64,000 nucleotides of DNA from an uncultured Paracoccaceae bacterium (GCA_947489445.1 CANLDN010000005.1:247301-311300), one strand, 5' to 3'; shown: positions 1 through 9,128, counted from the first letter of the stretch. Numbers and translations: made by a program. The notes: generated by a model not told the origin, from the letters alone.

Positions 1-99
1 GTTGACCTGATCAACGGCGTCTTCAAAACCGGCAATACGCGGATCACCCCAAGGGTAGCGCAGGGTGCCAAAGTTGAATTCGGCCAGATGCCGGGTCAT
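1..99 (-). CDS. DUF3291-family protein, N-terminal 33 codons only (runs off window)
   Basis: The gene starts with ATG at 99 and continues past the left edge. The visible N-terminus (MTRHLAEFNFGTLRYPWG...) aligns with the start of the protein encoded just upstream (MHVAELNIGRLIAPTDDP...): both share H-x-AE-N-G-L-P-DPR-A-F-D-x-V/I-N positions. This is therefore a second, tandem copy of the same DUF3291 family. Its start overlaps the stop of the upstream gene in an ATGA motif, so the two are probably translationally coupled. The biochemical function of the family is not established. Confidence 0.7.
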   Translation of the reverse strand, partial: MTRHLAEFNFGTLRYPWGDPRIAGFEDAVDQVN

Positions 100-548
100 T
101 GGGCTGCTTGGGCGCGCAACCAATCCCAGCCAAAGGCGGCGGCGCTGTCGCCGTGTTTTTCGCGATGGGCCAGCTTGGCCAGCGCGTCGTCCAAACTGGG
201 CTGGGTGCCTTCCTCGATCCACCACATGACAAAATGCATGTCGACCAGTTCTTCGAACCATTCCTTGCCGCGCTTCATGAACTTGTCGTGCAAGGTGCCA
301 AAAACAAAGGTTTCGAGTTGTTGCGGTGTTTCCCAGACCGAAAGATTGGCGACAAACTGCGGATCGCCATCAATGCAGGCATCGGTATTGCCGCGACCCG
401 GTTCGCCCGAACCTTCCATCATCCAGACGAAGCCGGGCATCCGTTTGCCCAACCCGTTGATCCGATCCAGATTATCCATGAACTCTGCCACGCGCGGATC
501 ATCCGTGGGGGCAATAAGGCGACCAATGTTCAATTCTGCAACGTGCAT
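96..548 (-). CDS. DUF3291 domain-containing protein
   Basis: A 150-residue soluble protein with no signal peptide or membrane segment. It is rich in Trp and Met (FVWMMEG, HFVMWWIEEGTQPS) and carries the WxxPxxLxxFVF...F..RxxWF pattern typical of DUF3291 proteins, a small fold related to antibiotic-biosynthesis monooxygenase-like dimeric alpha/beta barrels. No enzymatic activity can be assigned. It lies downstream of nuoF in the same transcription direction, 6 bp after the small membrane gene at 555-788, so it is probably part of the extended nuo transcript. Its stop overlaps the start of a paralogue (ATGA). Confidence 0.7.
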   Translation of the reverse strand: MHVAELNIGRLIAPTDDPRVAEFMDNLDRINGLGKRMPGFVWMMEGSGEPGRGNTDACIDGDPQFVANLSVWETPQQLETFVFGTLHDKFMKRGKEWFEELVDMHFVMWWIEEGTQPSLDDALAKLAHREKHGDSAAAFGWDWLRAQAAQ

Positions 549-554
549 ATCCGA

Positions 555-788
555 CTACCTGCGCCGCTGGCGCGTTGGGGCCACCCCGCCAAACGATTTG
601 CGTAGGAAGGCCAGCGTCAAAATACCGCCGATAAGGGCCAAAATGCCCGCAGGGGCATAGGCCCAGAACGGCGCAATTTCAGCCATAGTCGCGCGGACGG
701 TAAACCACGCGGGCAATCCGCAGATTGCGGATGTGACAAGGGCCGCACCAAAACTTGCGGCCCCATCAAGGAAATTACGAAATGCCAT
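555..788 (-). CDS. small two-helix membrane protein (unknown function)
   Basis: A 77-residue protein with two hydrophobic stretches, about residues 11-30 (AASFGAALVTSAICGLPAWF) and 40-62, followed by a basic tail ending RQRRR. The basic C-terminus suggests a cytoplasmic end. It sits between a lipoprotein gene and the DUF3291 pair in a tightly packed series (9 bp from the lipoprotein stop, 6 bp to the DUF3291 start), consistent with co-transcription with nuoF. I do not recognise a family. Confidence 0.55.
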   Translation of the reverse strand: MAFRNFLDGAASFGAALVTSAICGLPAWFTVRATMAEIAPFWAYAPAGILALIGGILTLAFLRKSFGGVAPTRQRRR

Positions 789-797
789 CGTCAGGTA

Positions 798-1208
798 TCA
801 GACGGGCACCAACACGGCAGCCATCGCACTGTTTTCAAGCATCTCGGCATCCGCCGCCGGACACAAATCTGCGCCGGTCAATTCCACGCCGTGCTTGGCC
901 GTAAAACTGCGCTCGCTGACATCTGTTTCAAGCTCAATCGCACCGCGCAGCCCGATCGCTGACAGTGACCCGCGCCCAACCTCGTTGCGCTTTTCGTTCA
1001 CGTCCAGATCCAGTGCCGTATCATAACGATACCGCGCACAGTTCTGCGCCACCTGATTGGCGATTTTCAAGGTCGCGTAATATTGCGGTGTCGGCAGGTT
1101 ATAAAGCTTCTGCACCGCCGGGTCCGAAAATGGACGCGCCGCGCTCGATCCCGTTGCACATGCGGCCAACGTCAACGCTGCCCCAAACATCAATCCACGC
1201 ATCATCAT
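798..1208 (-). CDS. putative lipoprotein downstream of nuoF
   Basis: A 136-residue protein starting [20 protein letters not shown], with a lipoprotein signal and lipobox (LAAC). I chose the ATG at 1208 because it overlaps the nuoF stop as ATGA; the open frame extends further upstream only inside nuoF. The mature part has two further Cys (in NCARYRY and LCPAAD) that could form a disulfide, and no domain I recognise. It is probably anchored in the outer or inner membrane facing the periplasm. Its position after nuoF suggests co-expression with complex I, but a role in it is not shown. Confidence 0.65.
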   Translation of the reverse strand: MMMRGLMFGAALTLAACATGSSAARPFSDPAVQKLYNLPTPQYYATLKIANQVAQNCARYRYDTALDLDVNEKRNEVGRGSLSAIGLRGAIELETDVSERSFTAKHGVELTGADLCPAADAEMLENSAMAAVLVPV

Positions 1209-2491
1209 TCTGCTGCCATCCCTGCTAGTCGCTTGTCTTTGATCCGGTCTTCGATTTCGTCCCGGAAGTTTTTGATCAGACCCTGAATGGGCCATGCCGC
1301 CGCATCGCCAAGCGCACAAATCGTGTGCCCTTCGACCTGCTTTGTCACATCCAGAAGCATATCAATCTCTTCAACCGATGCATCACCTTTCACCAAACGG
1401 GCCATAACGCGCATCATCCAGCCGGTGCCTTCCCGGCACGGGGTGCATTGGCCGCAGCTTTCATGCTTATAGAATTTGGACAAACGCCAGATATTCTTGA
1501 TCATATCGGTGGAGTTATCCATCACGATCACAGCAGCGGTGCCAAGGGATGACCCTTTTTCCTTGAGCGCGTCAAAATCCATGATCGCATCGCGCATATG
1601 TTCACCGCGCACACAAGGCACCGAGGATCCACCGGGGATCACGGCCTTGAGATTATCCCAACCACCACGAATACCGCCGCAATGCTTTTCGATCAGTTCC
1701 TCAAAGGAAATCGACATTTCCTCTTCCACGACACAGGGGTTGTTTACATGGCCGGAAATCGCAAACAGCTTGGTGCCCGCGTTGTTCGGACGCCCCATGC
1801 CGGCAAACCAATCCCCGCCACGGCGCAGGATGGTCGGCACCACAGCAATTGATTCGACGTTGTTCACAGTCGTCGGGCAGCCATAAAGACCAGCGCCCGC
1901 CGGGAATGGCGGCTTCATGCGCGGCATACCCTTTTTGCCTTCAAGGCTTTCCAGCAGCGCGGTTTCCTCGCCACAGATATAGGCCCCTGCCCCATGGGTC
2001 AGGTAAATGTCGAAATCCCAGCCGGATTTCGCAGCATTCTTGCCGACCAGACCGGCGGCATAGCATTCATCGATGGCCGCTTGCAGCGCCTCTTTCTCAC
2101 GGATGTATTCGCCGCGGATGTAGATGTAGCAGGCGTTCGCATTCATCGCGAAAGATGCAATCAGACACCCTTCGACCAGCGTATGCGGATCGTGGCGCAT
2201 GATTTCGCGGTCTTTGCATGTGCCCGGCTCAGATTCATCGGCATTTACCACCAGATAAGCCGGACGCCCGTCACTTTCTTTAGGCATAAAGGACCACTTG
2301 AGGCCTGTTGGGAAACCTGCGCCCCCGCGCCCACGCAGACCAGATGTCTTCATCTCATTGATGATCCAGTCACGTCCCTTTTTGATGATCGCAGCCGTCC
2401 CATCCCAATGACCACGCTTTTTTGCGCCAGCCATGGTACGGTCATGCATCCCGTAAAGGTTCGTGAAAATCCGGTCTTCGTCTTTGAGCAT
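1205..2491 (-). CDS. nuoF: NADH-quinone oxidoreductase subunit F (NADH/FMN-binding 51-kDa subunit)
   Basis: A 428-residue NuoF/Nqo1, the complex I subunit that takes hydride from NADH to FMN and passes electrons to the N3 [4Fe-4S] cluster. Visible motifs are the glycine-rich [16 protein letters not shown] nucleotide/FMN site, the [15 protein letters not shown] segment, and the cluster ligands CGQCTPC followed by the distal Cys in [13 protein letters not shown]. The start [14 protein letters not shown] at 2491 matches the family's usual N-terminus and overlaps the upstream stop as ATGA. The N-module partner NuoE is encoded upstream, separated by two accessory genes. NuoG and the remaining nuo genes are not in this window and presumably lie beyond the left edge. 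Confidence 0.98.
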   Translation of the reverse strand: MLKDEDRIFTNLYGMHDRTMAGAKKRGHWDGTAAIIKKGRDWIINEMKTSGLRGRGGAGFPTGLKWSFMPKESDGRPAYLVVNADESEPGTCKDREIMRHDPHTLVEGCLIASFAMNANACYIYIRGEYIREKEALQAAIDECYAAGLVGKNAAKSGWDFDIYLTHGAGAYICGEETALLESLEGKKGMPRMKPPFPAGAGLYGCPTTVNNVESIAVVPTILRRGGDWFAGMGRPNNAGTKLFAISGHVNNPCVVEEEMSISFEELIEKHCGGIRGGWDNLKAVIPGGSSVPCVRGEHMRDAIMDFDALKEKGSSLGTAAVIVMDNSTDMIKNIWRLSKFYKHESCGQCTPCREGTGWMMRVMARLVKGDASVEEIDMLLDVTKQVEGHTICALGDAAAWPIQGLIKNFRDEIEDRIKDKRLAGMAAE

Positions 2492-2721
2492 CAGCCATCG
2501 CCCTTGTCGTTCTGGCGCGCGCGCCAGAGTTGAAATGTCTGCCATAGCGCAAAGCCGAAACCGGCGAGCGCTGCAAGGTCAAAAAGTGCACGGGTCCGGT
2601 TGGACCAGCCAAATTCCGACCCTGCCCAGATCGCGATCATCCACATGACACCTGTTCCGGCCAAGATCAACGCGACGCGTTGTCCTGCCTTGGCCTGTTT
2701 GGTGTCACCATGTTGGGTCAT
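2491..2721 (-). CDS. small nuo-operon membrane protein (DUF5337-like)
   Basis: A 76-residue protein with a short polar N-terminus ([15 protein letters not shown]) and two transmembrane helices, about residues 15-34 and 46-66, then a charged tail. Small two-helix proteins of this type (DUF5337) recur immediately before nuoF in Rhodobacterales complex I operons; that assignment is from memory of the family and operon position. The stop overlaps the nuoF start (ATGA), which implies translational coupling. It could be an assembly or accessory factor, but no function is known. Confidence 0.65.
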   Translation of the reverse strand: MTQHGDTKQAKAGQRVALILAGTGVMWMIAIWAGSEFGWSNRTRALFDLAALAGFGFALWQTFQLWRARQNDKGDG

Positions 2722-2724
2722 GAT

Positions 2725-3399
2725 TTAGTAGACGTCGCCCTTTTTCACCTTGCCGGAAAATGCGGTTTCGCCACCGGCGGCCAGAGTCTTGGCTTGGGCG
2801 ACCCAATCATCGCGGGTCGCGCGACCTTTGAAGCCTTCCAGATTGTCATCCATCCATGCCTGTTCGGATGGACCCCAGCCTGCGATCTGATCAAAGTGAT
2901 AGATCCCCATGCCGTGCAGCGTCTTTTCCAGCTTTGGGCCAACGCCTTTGATCTGCTTAAGATCATCGGCACCGCCTTCGCGTGCCTCACTCAGGAACGT
3001 AGGTTTGCCATCCGCATTTGCAGGTGCCGCAGCGGGTGTTGGTTCGGGCGCAGGTGCGGGTTCCGCAGCTGCGGCCGGTGCGGGGGCAGGTTCTGGTTCT
3101 GGTGCTGCTGCGGCGGCCGGTGCAGGCGCGGGCTCCGGTTCTGCAACAGGTGCGGGTGCTGCGGTCGGCGCAGATGCAGCCTGCGGTGCGTTCACACCTT
3201 GTGGACCGGACTGCGGCTCTCGCCACCCGATGGCCAGTGCAATCGCGGCAACAGCCGCCACAAGCGCGCCAATAAAGACGCCGCCAACCAATGCGTAATC
3301 ATAAAGAACAATCGCGACGCCCGCCGCAATGATGCCAACCAGTGCTGCAATCGCAATGATGCCGTACAGCTTTGGTGCCGGTGACGTGTCTTTGATCAT
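2725..3399 (-). CDS. membrane-anchored protein with Pro/Ala-rich linker and C-terminal helix-hairpin-helix-like domain
   Basis: A 224-residue protein. The N-terminus has two hydrophobic segments (GIIAIAALVGIIAAGVAIVL and a second around residues 35-55). A low-complexity linker of Ala, Pro and Glu repeats follows, about residues 70-130. The C-terminal domain (LKQIKGVGPKLEKTLHGMG...HFDQIAGW) has the G-V-G-P-K-L helix-hairpin-helix-like signature. The same domain ends the NuoE encoded just upstream, so the two proteins may interact or share a partner. I chose the second ATG (3399) because GGGAG lies about 8 nt before it; the ATG at 3405 is too close. Although this motif often binds nucleic acid, here a protein-protein role at the membrane is equally plausible. 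Confidence 0.7.
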   Translation of the reverse strand: MIKDTSPAPKLYGIIAIAALVGIIAAGVAIVLYDYALVGGVFIGALVAAVAAIALAIGWREPQSGPQGVNAPQAASAPTAAPAPVAEPEPAPAPAAAAAPEPEPAPAPAAAAEPAPAPEPTPAAAPANADGKPTFLSEAREGGADDLKQIKGVGPKLEKTLHGMGIYHFDQIAGWGPSEQAWMDDNLEGFKGRATRDDWVAQAKTLAAGGETAFSGKVKKGDVY

Positions 3400-3573
3400 G
3401 TTCATTCTCCCTCAGGTGGCCGTGAGCGCGGCCCTTGCAGACAGTATTGGCGCATCGCGTCAAATTGACCCGCCGTCGCCCCATGCAACATCTCTAACCG
3501 AAAGAATGCCAATCCGTAAATAATTTGTGCATTTTGGGTCACTTAGCGGCGGGCTTACAACAAAACGGCCCTA

Positions 3574-4680
3574 TCAGTCCTTTTTGGCAAGGTCTGCGGC
3601 CTGCGCCATCCAGTTGTCCCGCTCGATCCGGCCCTTGAACTTCAAACGGCTATCGACCCATGCGATCTCATCCGCTGTCCACTTGGCGATCTGGTCAAAA
3701 TGCCAAAAACCCAGCTCATTCAACGTCGTTTCCAGTTTCGGCCCCACCCCGCTGATTTGCTTGAGGTCATCAGCCCCTGTCTTGCGTGGTGCAGACAAGG
3801 TTTCGGGCTTTTTCTCTGCCGCTGCGGCAGGTTCGGGGTTTGATTTTGATACAGGCTTGGCTTTGGATGTTGCCTGCGCCTGCTGCTTGGTCACGCCGGA
3901 TCCGTCGGGTGCCGCCTTTGCCGATGGTTTTGGCGCGGGTTTCTTGCGCCCTTTCGGTTTGGCGGGGGCATCCGTCGCTATCCAGGGGGTCAGCAACGGC
4001 ACCTCGGTTCCATCGACCCGCTTGACCGTGTCGCCGATATCAACGGCCAGTTGCACGCTGGCATTATACTGGGTCTTGCCACTGTCATATCCGCGCAAAG
4101 ACGTCAGCCCCTTCAACGGCTCCGCCGCAAAGCGCCCATTTTGCGGGCCCGGAACCGGTACTTTGCCCGCAGCCAGTTCATCAATAATCTCGCCCAGACG
4201 TTCGGCGGTCAGATCCTCGTAATAGTCCTTGCCGATCTGGGCCATAGGCGCGTTCGCACAGGATCCAAGGCATTCAACTTCTTCCCATGAAAACTTGCCA
4301 TCAGCCGACAGCGCATGCGGTTTGTCGGCAATCTTGTCCTGACAGACACCAATCAAATCCTCAGCCCCGCAAATCATGCAAGACAGCGTCCCGCAGACTT
4401 GGATATGGGCAACAGAGCCGACCGGCTGCAGCTGGAACATGAAATAGAAAGATGCGACCTCGAACGCGCGGATGAATGCCAGATCCAGCATACCTGCAAT
4501 ATGTTCAATCGCTGGACGGCTCAGCCAGCCTTCTTGTTCCTGCGCCCGCCACAACAGCGGAATAATCGCAGAGGCCTGGCGCCCTTCGGGAAACTTCTTC
4601 ATCTGCGCCTCGGCCCATTTTTGATTGTCGGGGGTAAAGGCGAAACTGTCAGGCTGATCAGGATGAAGGCGACGCAGCAT
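3574..4680 (-). CDS. nuoE: NADH-quinone oxidoreductase subunit E with C-terminal HHH-like extension
   Basis: A 368-residue NuoE/Nqo2, the thioredoxin-like [2Fe-2S] (N1a) subunit of the NADH-dehydrogenase module. Cluster ligands are visible as C96-x4-C101 (VCGTLSC) and C137-x3-C141 (ECLGSC). The start at 4680 ([13 protein letters not shown]) is preceded by GAGG. The core ends near residue 245. The rest is a Lys/Pro/Ala-rich linker and a domain with [23 protein letters not shown] and [12 protein letters not shown] that matches the C-terminus of the neighbouring gene product at 2725-3399. NuoE in enteric bacteria is about 166 residues and Paracoccus Nqo2 about 240, so this is a long, fused form. 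Confidence 0.96.
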   Translation of the reverse strand: MLRRLHPDQPDSFAFTPDNQKWAEAQMKKFPEGRQASAIIPLLWRAQEQEGWLSRPAIEHIAGMLDLAFIRAFEVASFYFMFQLQPVGSVAHIQVCGTLSCMICGAEDLIGVCQDKIADKPHALSADGKFSWEEVECLGSCANAPMAQIGKDYYEDLTAERLGEIIDELAAGKVPVPGPQNGRFAAEPLKGLTSLRGYDSGKTQYNASVQLAVDIGDTVKRVDGTEVPLLTPWIATDAPAKPKGRKKPAPKPSAKAAPDGSGVTKQQAQATSKAKPVSKSNPEPAAAAEKKPETLSAPRKTGADDLKQISGVGPKLETTLNELGFWHFDQIAKWTADEIAWVDSRLKFKGRIERDNWMAQAADLAKKD

Positions 4681-4799
4681 AGGAACCTCGGCTAGCAACA
4701 TGGGCGGCTGCGGGCACCAGCCCTGCAAACCTTTGACACCGAACTACACAGGACCGGACCATTTGACAACGGCATCACGACCCTGTTTTTCGATGTCGT

Positions 4800-4916
4800 C
4801 TAGCCTGCGCCCAGCACCAATAAAGCACCCGTTACCAGACCAAAGAGGGCGCTCGATACGGGATCGCCAAAACTGCCTAAAATCACCAGGATGCCGGGGA
4901 CCCCAACATTTACCAT
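4800..4916 (-). CDS. very small membrane peptide (38 aa), tentative
   Basis: The frame from ATG at 4916 to TAG at 4802-4800 encodes 38 residues (MVNVGVPGILVILGSFG...), almost entirely hydrophobic with one or two helical hairpin-like segments. The start shares bases with the stop of the upstream lipoprotein gene (TAATG), the coupling pattern used throughout this operon. That is the main reason to consider it real. The peptide is too short for family assignment and may be spurious. Confidence 0.4.
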   Translation of the reverse strand: MVNVGVPGILVILGSFGDPVSSALFGLVTGALLVLGAG

Positions 4917-5230
4917 TACGCGCAAGCCCCAGTGGTCACAGTAAACGATTGCCCGTCAGCGGCGACACCACCGCGCCCTTCGGCCTTCAGTTCTGTCATG
5001 ATCCGCGCCAGATCCTCTTGCGACAATGTGGCATCCGCGAGGATCACAGGGGCGGTTTGTGCGTTGACCACGCAGCCATTGGCCTCAGCCGCCTGGACGA
5101 AACGTTCCTTGGCAGATTGCGGGTTCACGGTGACGGGTGGTGGCGGTGTTGTCATTGGTGGCCGCGTGGTGATCGGGATCGTACAAGCGGACAGGGTGGC
5201 AATGGCGAGAACGGGAAGTTTACGGATCAT
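4916..5230 (-). CDS. small putative lipoprotein (104 aa)
   Basis: The N-terminus MIRKLPVLAIATLSACTIP is a lipoprotein signal with lipobox (LSAC, Cys16). A Pro/Thr-rich spacer (TTRPPMTTPPPPVTV) follows, then a compact domain with two further Cys (NGCVVNAQ and TTGACA at the extreme C-terminus), probably a disulfide in the periplasm. It lies between nuoD and nuoE in the same direction. It recalls small envelope lipoproteins with an NxxxxFxxAAxxNGC pattern, but I cannot name a family. Confidence 0.6.
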   Translation of the reverse strand: MIRKLPVLAIATLSACTIPITTRPPMTTPPPPVTVNPQSAKERFVQAAEANGCVVNAQTAPVILADATLSQEDLARIMTELKAEGRGGVAADGQSFTVTTGACA

Positions 5231-5380
5231 GACGCTTTCCTCTTTGCGGGCGCGTGATAGGCGCCCATGGTGTGTTTGTTTCTTTTGAAGCAGTCATCTG
5301 CAAGATGCGTCAACGTACCGCCACTGGTTTGCGATATCCAGAAGCCATCGCAATGGCGCGAGGTTTTCTGCCGACGAAAC

Positions 5381-5638
5381 TCAGAAAATATCCGGGCTGA
5401 GACGGGCTATATGCGCCCAGAAGCGACCGAAATCTTCGAACCCGACGAACCATAGGATCGGGATCTGAAAGCTCAGACCCAAGACGAGCACGCTGCAGGT
5501 ATAGGCCACCCATGGCCGCACGATACGACGCGCAATGATGATCGGCACCAGCGTGATTAACAACACCCAGAGCAGAAGACCCAATAGCCCAAACATCTCG
5601 GCCCATGCATTCAGCACCTCGCTCAGGCCAATTGGCAT
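5381..5638 (-). CDS. small membrane protein (85 aa)
   Basis: It starts MPIGLSEVLNAWAEMFG, then has two strong transmembrane segments (about residues 15-36, LLGLLLWVLLITLVPIIIA, and 44-66) joined by a basic loop (RRIVRP). The start codon directly follows the stop of the 51-codon gene (TGAATG), so the two are very probably co-translated. Part of the small-protein series between nuoD and nuoE; function unknown. Confidence 0.5.
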   Translation of the reverse strand: MPIGLSEVLNAWAEMFGLLGLLLWVLLITLVPIIIARRIVRPWVAYTCSVLVLGLSFQIPILWFVGFEDFGRFWAHIARLSPDIF

Positions 5639-5794
5639 TCAGAACAGGCCTCGCGCCAGATCGATCAGGAAAGCGACGACCGCGCCAATGACAGCCGCTT
5701 TGACCAAGCGGCTGCGCCCCTTGGCCAGTGCTGTCGCGGCAACACCCGCACCTGCACCAATCAACAAGAGCCAGATATCAAATGTGATGGTCAT
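5639..5794 (-). CDS. very small membrane protein (51 aa)
   Basis: The frame from ATG at 5794 to TGA at 5641-5639 encodes 51 residues: a first helix (WLLLIGAGAGVAATALA), a basic loop (KGRSRLVK) and a second helix (AAVIGAVVAFLIDLA). The hairpin topology with a positive cytoplasmic loop, and a stop abutting the next start, support a real gene. It has the look of the other small hairpin proteins in this operon. Confidence 0.5.
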   Translation of the reverse strand: MTITFDIWLLLIGAGAGVAATALAKGRSRLVKAAVIGAVVAFLIDLARGLF

Positions 5795-5818
5795 ATTGGG
5801 TCAACTCCCGCTGTCGTG

Positions 5819-6016
5819 TTATTCTTCTGAAGGTATCATCGCCGCGTCAAAAAACTCTGCCAGTCCGTAACGCAATATGACCACCGAAAAGGCGATGCCC
5901 AAAACGCCCCCGATGATAATGCCGGTCATTGATCTGCGAAAAAGACGCGACACGCTTGCGGATACAAAAAATCCACCAGCCACTAGAAAACCAAGCAGGA
6001 TGTCTGCAATGCTCAT
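5819..6016 (-). CDS. small membrane protein (65 aa) after nuoD
   Basis: Start at 6016 (MSIADILLGFLVAGGFF), preceded by GAAGGTGA, a usable ribosome site. Two hydrophobic segments (residues about 3-20 and 31-50) flank a basic loop (SRLFRRS), and the C-terminus is acidic. It is the first of the small genes between nuoD and nuoE and lies 122 bp after the nuoD stop. Unknown function. Confidence 0.5.
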   Translation of the reverse strand: MSIADILLGFLVAGGFFVSASVSRLFRRSMTGIIIGGVLGIAFSVVILRYGLAEFFDAAMIPSEE

Positions 6017-6138
6017 CGTATTCACCTTCCCCGCGGGCGGATAACGCCCCCTGGGCCAACGATCTGGCATCTTGTCAGAACTGGCAAGCCCCTACAAAAC
6101 GAACCGGCGGTCAACCGATCATTTGCGAAAACAGCGGG

Positions 6139-7377
6139 TTAGCGGTCGATCTCACCAAACACCACGTCCATGGTGCCAATAATCGCGGCCACATCGGCCA
6201 ACTGATGGCCGGTTGTCACATGATCCATCGCTTGCAAATGCAGATAGCCGGGCGCACGCAGCTTGGCGCGATAAGGCTGGTTGGTCCCGTCAGCCACAAG
6301 GAAGACGCCAAACTCGCCCTTGGGCGCTTCGACCGCTGCATAGACCTCTCCTGCGGGGACGTGGAACCCTTCGGTGTAAAGCTTGAAGTGATGGATCAGC
6401 GCCTCCATAGAGGTCTTCATCTCACCACGTGTTGGGGGGGTCATCTTGCCCCGCGCCATCACGTCACCCTTTTCATGGCGCAGCTTTTCGCAGGCCTGAC
6501 GGATGATCGAGGTCGACTGGCGCATTTCCTCCATCCGGCACAGGTAGCGATCGTAGCAATCGCCGTTCTTGCCGACAGGGATCTGGAATTCGAACTCATC
6601 ATAGCATTCGTAAGGCTGCGCGCGACGCAAATCCCAGGCAAGGCCGGAACCGCGTACCATAACCCCCGAAAAACCCCATTCGGTGATATCATCTTCGGTC
6701 ACGATACCGATATTGGCATTACGCTGCTTAAAGATGCGGTTTTCGTTCAGCAGGCTAGCAATATCATCAATGATTTTGGGGAATTCGACGGCCCACTGGT
6801 CAATGTCTTCAACCAGTTGATCCGGCAAATCCTGATGCACACCACCAGGGCGGAAATAGGCGGCATGCAGGCGCGCGCCGCAGGCACGCTCGTAAAACAC
6901 CATCAGCTTTTCACGCTCTTCAAAACCCCATGACAGGGGCGTCATCGCGCCCACATCCATCGCCTGTGTGGTGACGTTCAGCAGGTGGTTCAGCACGCGG
7001 CCAATCTCGCAATAAAGCACCCGGATCAGGCTGGCCCGACGGGGCACCTTGGTGCCGGTCAGTTTTTCAATCGCCAGACACCAGGCATGCTCTTGGTTCA
7101 TCGGGGCCACGTAATCCAGCCGGTCGAAATAGGGCAGGTTCTGCAAATAGGTCCGCGATTCCATCAGTTTTTCAGTACCGCGGTGCAGCAGGCCGATATG
7201 CGGGTCACAGCGTTCCACAATCTCGCCATCCAGTTCCAGCACGAGCCGCAACACGCCGTGGGCCGCCGGGTGCTGCGGGCCAAAGTTGATGTTGAAGTTC
7301 CGGATCTGCTGTTCGCTGGTCGCCGCGTCAGTTGACCCGTCATCATATGTATTCACACGAATATCGCCGTCCATCAT
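6139..7377 (-). CDS. nuoD: NADH-quinone oxidoreductase subunit D (49-kDa subunit)
   Basis: A 412-residue NuoD/Nqo4, which with NuoB forms the quinone-binding cavity at the top of the Q module. The family signature [20 protein letters not shown] is intact, as are [12 protein letters not shown] and the C-terminal ending VVFGEIDR. I start at [12 protein letters not shown] (7377), about 8 nt after AAGGA; this overlaps the upstream sulfotransferase stop as ATGA. It is a separate NuoD, not the NuoCD fusion of enterics. Unusually, four non-nuo genes separate it from nuoC. Confidence 0.98.
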   Translation of the reverse strand: MMDGDIRVNTYDDGSTDAATSEQQIRNFNINFGPQHPAAHGVLRLVLELDGEIVERCDPHIGLLHRGTEKLMESRTYLQNLPYFDRLDYVAPMNQEHAWCLAIEKLTGTKVPRRASLIRVLYCEIGRVLNHLLNVTTQAMDVGAMTPLSWGFEEREKLMVFYERACGARLHAAYFRPGGVHQDLPDQLVEDIDQWAVEFPKIIDDIASLLNENRIFKQRNANIGIVTEDDITEWGFSGVMVRGSGLAWDLRRAQPYECYDEFEFQIPVGKNGDCYDRYLCRMEEMRQSTSIIRQACEKLRHEKGDVMARGKMTPPTRGEMKTSMEALIHHFKLYTEGFHVPAGEVYAAVEAPKGEFGVFLVADGTNQPYRAKLRAPGYLHLQAMDHVTTGHQLADVAAIIGTMDVVFGEIDR

Positions 7378-8288
7378 GCTCTTATCCTTGCGCGGTTCTC
7401 CTGCCAGCGGGCTGGCAGCGGGCCGATATGTCGGGCGACCCAATCATAGTGTTCATTCAAAAGTTTCGACGTCCGGGGACGCAGTTTATCCAACATCACA
7501 ACCTCTGGTCCTTGGTGAACCGGCTGCGTGACGTCAGGCGTTACAGGGCTAATACCAAGGAATGCCGCGATTTGCGAGATACCATCTGCGCCCATCATGT
7601 TTTCTGTGAACTGCACCAGCAGACGATCCTCCGGCACCACGCGGCGCAGCTTGCGAATGATCGCCGGATAATCGCCGCGTTCCAGAATATGTGTCTCCTG
7701 CCCCCGGTTCAGCATCCTGTATAGGATGTTATTGGCCTTCTTTTCATAGACTTCGTGGGTTTGCCGCTGCCTGCGGGCTTGCATCCGGATATGCGACCAT
7801 AACCGATCCAGCGGGTCGCGGATCAAAAAGACAACCTTGGTAGCGGGCGACACTGCGACCATACGTTGCAGGATGTCATCGGAAAGCGTGGCATAATTCG
7901 GGGTCATATCTACAAAAAGGGCCGCGCCTTCACCCCGCTGCGTCAACCAATCGACATAGGCACGGTCCCCCGAACGGTCACCTTCCACCGCCGCCATCAA
8001 CCCTTTCATATCCGCGATTCGACGGGTCACGTTTGCCACTTGCCAACCGCGCCCCGCGCCATCAGCCTCATCCCGCAAATCACGCAACTCGCGCAGGCGC
8101 ACCCGAAAGGCGGCCACCTGCCTGTCCCGCGCGTCCGCATCAAACGTATCCCAATAATGCGCTTCCTTCACGGCGGGCACAGCGCAATCGGGATGATCAT
8201 GCAGATAGCGGTATAGCCAAGAAGTACCGGCCTTTGTGGCTCCGACGCAAAATAGGATATTCTGGTCAGACATCGTCACAAAGCTCAT
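7374..8288 (-). CDS. PAPS-type sulfotransferase family protein
   Basis: A 304-residue cytosolic protein with the two sulfotransferase signatures. The 5'-phosphosulfate loop is near the N-terminus ([20 protein letters not shown], residues about 14-33) and the 3'-phosphate-binding segment is [17 protein letters not shown]. These enzymes move sulfate from PAPS to hydroxyl or amine acceptors on sugars, lipids or proteins; the acceptor here cannot be told. The ATG at 8288 overlaps the upstream stop (ATGA) and its own stop overlaps nuoD (ATGA), so it is embedded in the nuo transcript. A role in complex I is unlikely. Confidence 0.85.
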   Translation of the reverse strand: MSFVTMSDQNILFCVGATKAGTSWLYRYLHDHPDCAVPAVKEAHYWDTFDADARDRQVAAFRVRLRELRDLRDEADGAGRGWQVANVTRRIADMKGLMAAVEGDRSGDRAYVDWLTQRGEGAALFVDMTPNYATLSDDILQRMVAVSPATKVVFLIRDPLDRLWSHIRMQARRQRQTHEVYEKKANNILYRMLNRGQETHILERGDYPAIIRKLRRVVPEDRLLVQFTENMMGADGISQIAAFLGISPVTPDVTQPVHQGPEVVMLDKLRPRTSKLLNEHYDWVARHIGPLPARWQENRARIRA

Positions 8289-8677
8289 GTTCTCGATTGG
8301 CCTGCCACAGTGGGCTCATTGCCAGGCACGTGCGGTTTTGGAAACGTCACTGAACGCACATACTGCCCCAACATCACAGCAACCACAGACATCACAAAGA
8401 CCAACAGGCACGTGCGCATGCAGCGCACAAAAAAGTCGTCCATTTGCTCACTCGAAATGCGACCCGCGCCTGTGCCGACCATAGCATCCCAAAGGCGGTA
8501 AGAGAGTATCTGCAAGCACGCTGCAACACCGACAAAAACGAACGCTGGAAAAACACAGGCACCCCAGCCTGATATCAGCAATCCGCAAATGAAACTCAAG
8601 GCAACAACGATGGGCAGCAGCAACGGCGCAAAAAGCCAGAACCCGTAACGGTGCAATGCGTTATTGTATTTTGTCAT
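8285..8677 (-). CDS. membrane protein, paralogue A of a tandem pair
   Basis: 130 residues from MTKYNNALHRYGFW (8677), with three or four transmembrane helices. Its core resembles the next gene upstream (8778-9128): F-x-x-GL-ISGW near residue 30 and RTC-L--F---V-A--LGQY-R--TFPK near the C-terminus appear in both, so these are diverged tandem duplicates. The stop overlaps the sulfotransferase start (ATGA). No known domain is recognised. Confidence 0.6.
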   Translation of the reverse strand: MTKYNNALHRYGFWLFAPLLLPIVVALSFICGLLISGWGACVFPAFVFVGVAACLQILSYRLWDAMVGTGAGRISSEQMDDFFVRCMRTCLLVFVMSVVAVMLGQYVRSVTFPKPHVPGNEPTVAGQSRT

Positions 8678-8777
8678 TATGGGCAAACATAGCAAGAATC
8701 TCTGTGTCGGAGGTTGTCGTCCCAACGATCAATGCAGAATGATCCGGCGCCTTATCAACAAAAACCTGCATGGCGAC

Positions 8778-9128
8778 TTATGCCCCCTTTGGAAACGTGA
8801 TGTGGCGTAAGTACTGACCGAGACTGGCCGCAACCAGACAGCCCACAAAGAACAAGACACACGTTCGCGCCATACGATAAAGTGCTTCGTTTTGCTCTGC
8901 CTTAGGCATCATTTGGCCACTCGTACCGGAAACAAAATATGCAAAAAGATATGTTATGACCTGCATGATCGCAATGATGACAAGAAAAGCCACGGTCGGC
9001 CTAAGACGTCCAGACCACCCGGATATGAAAAGTCCATTCACGAAACACGCCATCAACGCGATCGGAAAGGCCACCGGTGTCCAATACCAGAACGCAGGAT
9101 GTCCAAGCACTTCTTTATATCTCCGCAT
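8778..9128 (-). CDS. membrane protein, paralogue B of a tandem pair
   Basis: 116 residues if started at the ATG at 9128 (MRRYKEVLGHPAFWYW); a TTG at 9146 is an alternative. There are three or four transmembrane helices. Shared features with the gene at 8285-8677 are FVNGLFISGW and ARTCVLFFVGCLVAASLGQY followed by a TFPK motif. It overlaps the 3' end of the GFA-like gene by 14 bp, which is compatible with operon translation. Function unknown. Confidence 0.6.
   Translation of the reverse strand: MRRYKEVLGHPAFWYWTPVAFPIALMACFVNGLFISGWSGRLRPTVAFLVIIAIMQVITYLFAYFVSGTSGQMMPKAEQNEALYRMARTCVLFFVGCLVAASLGQYLRHITFPKGA

Noticed and set aside
88..660. Long plus-strand frames antisense to the DUF3291 gene
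   Set aside because: No family features; the minus-strand gene explains the region and the composition is that of a shadow frame.
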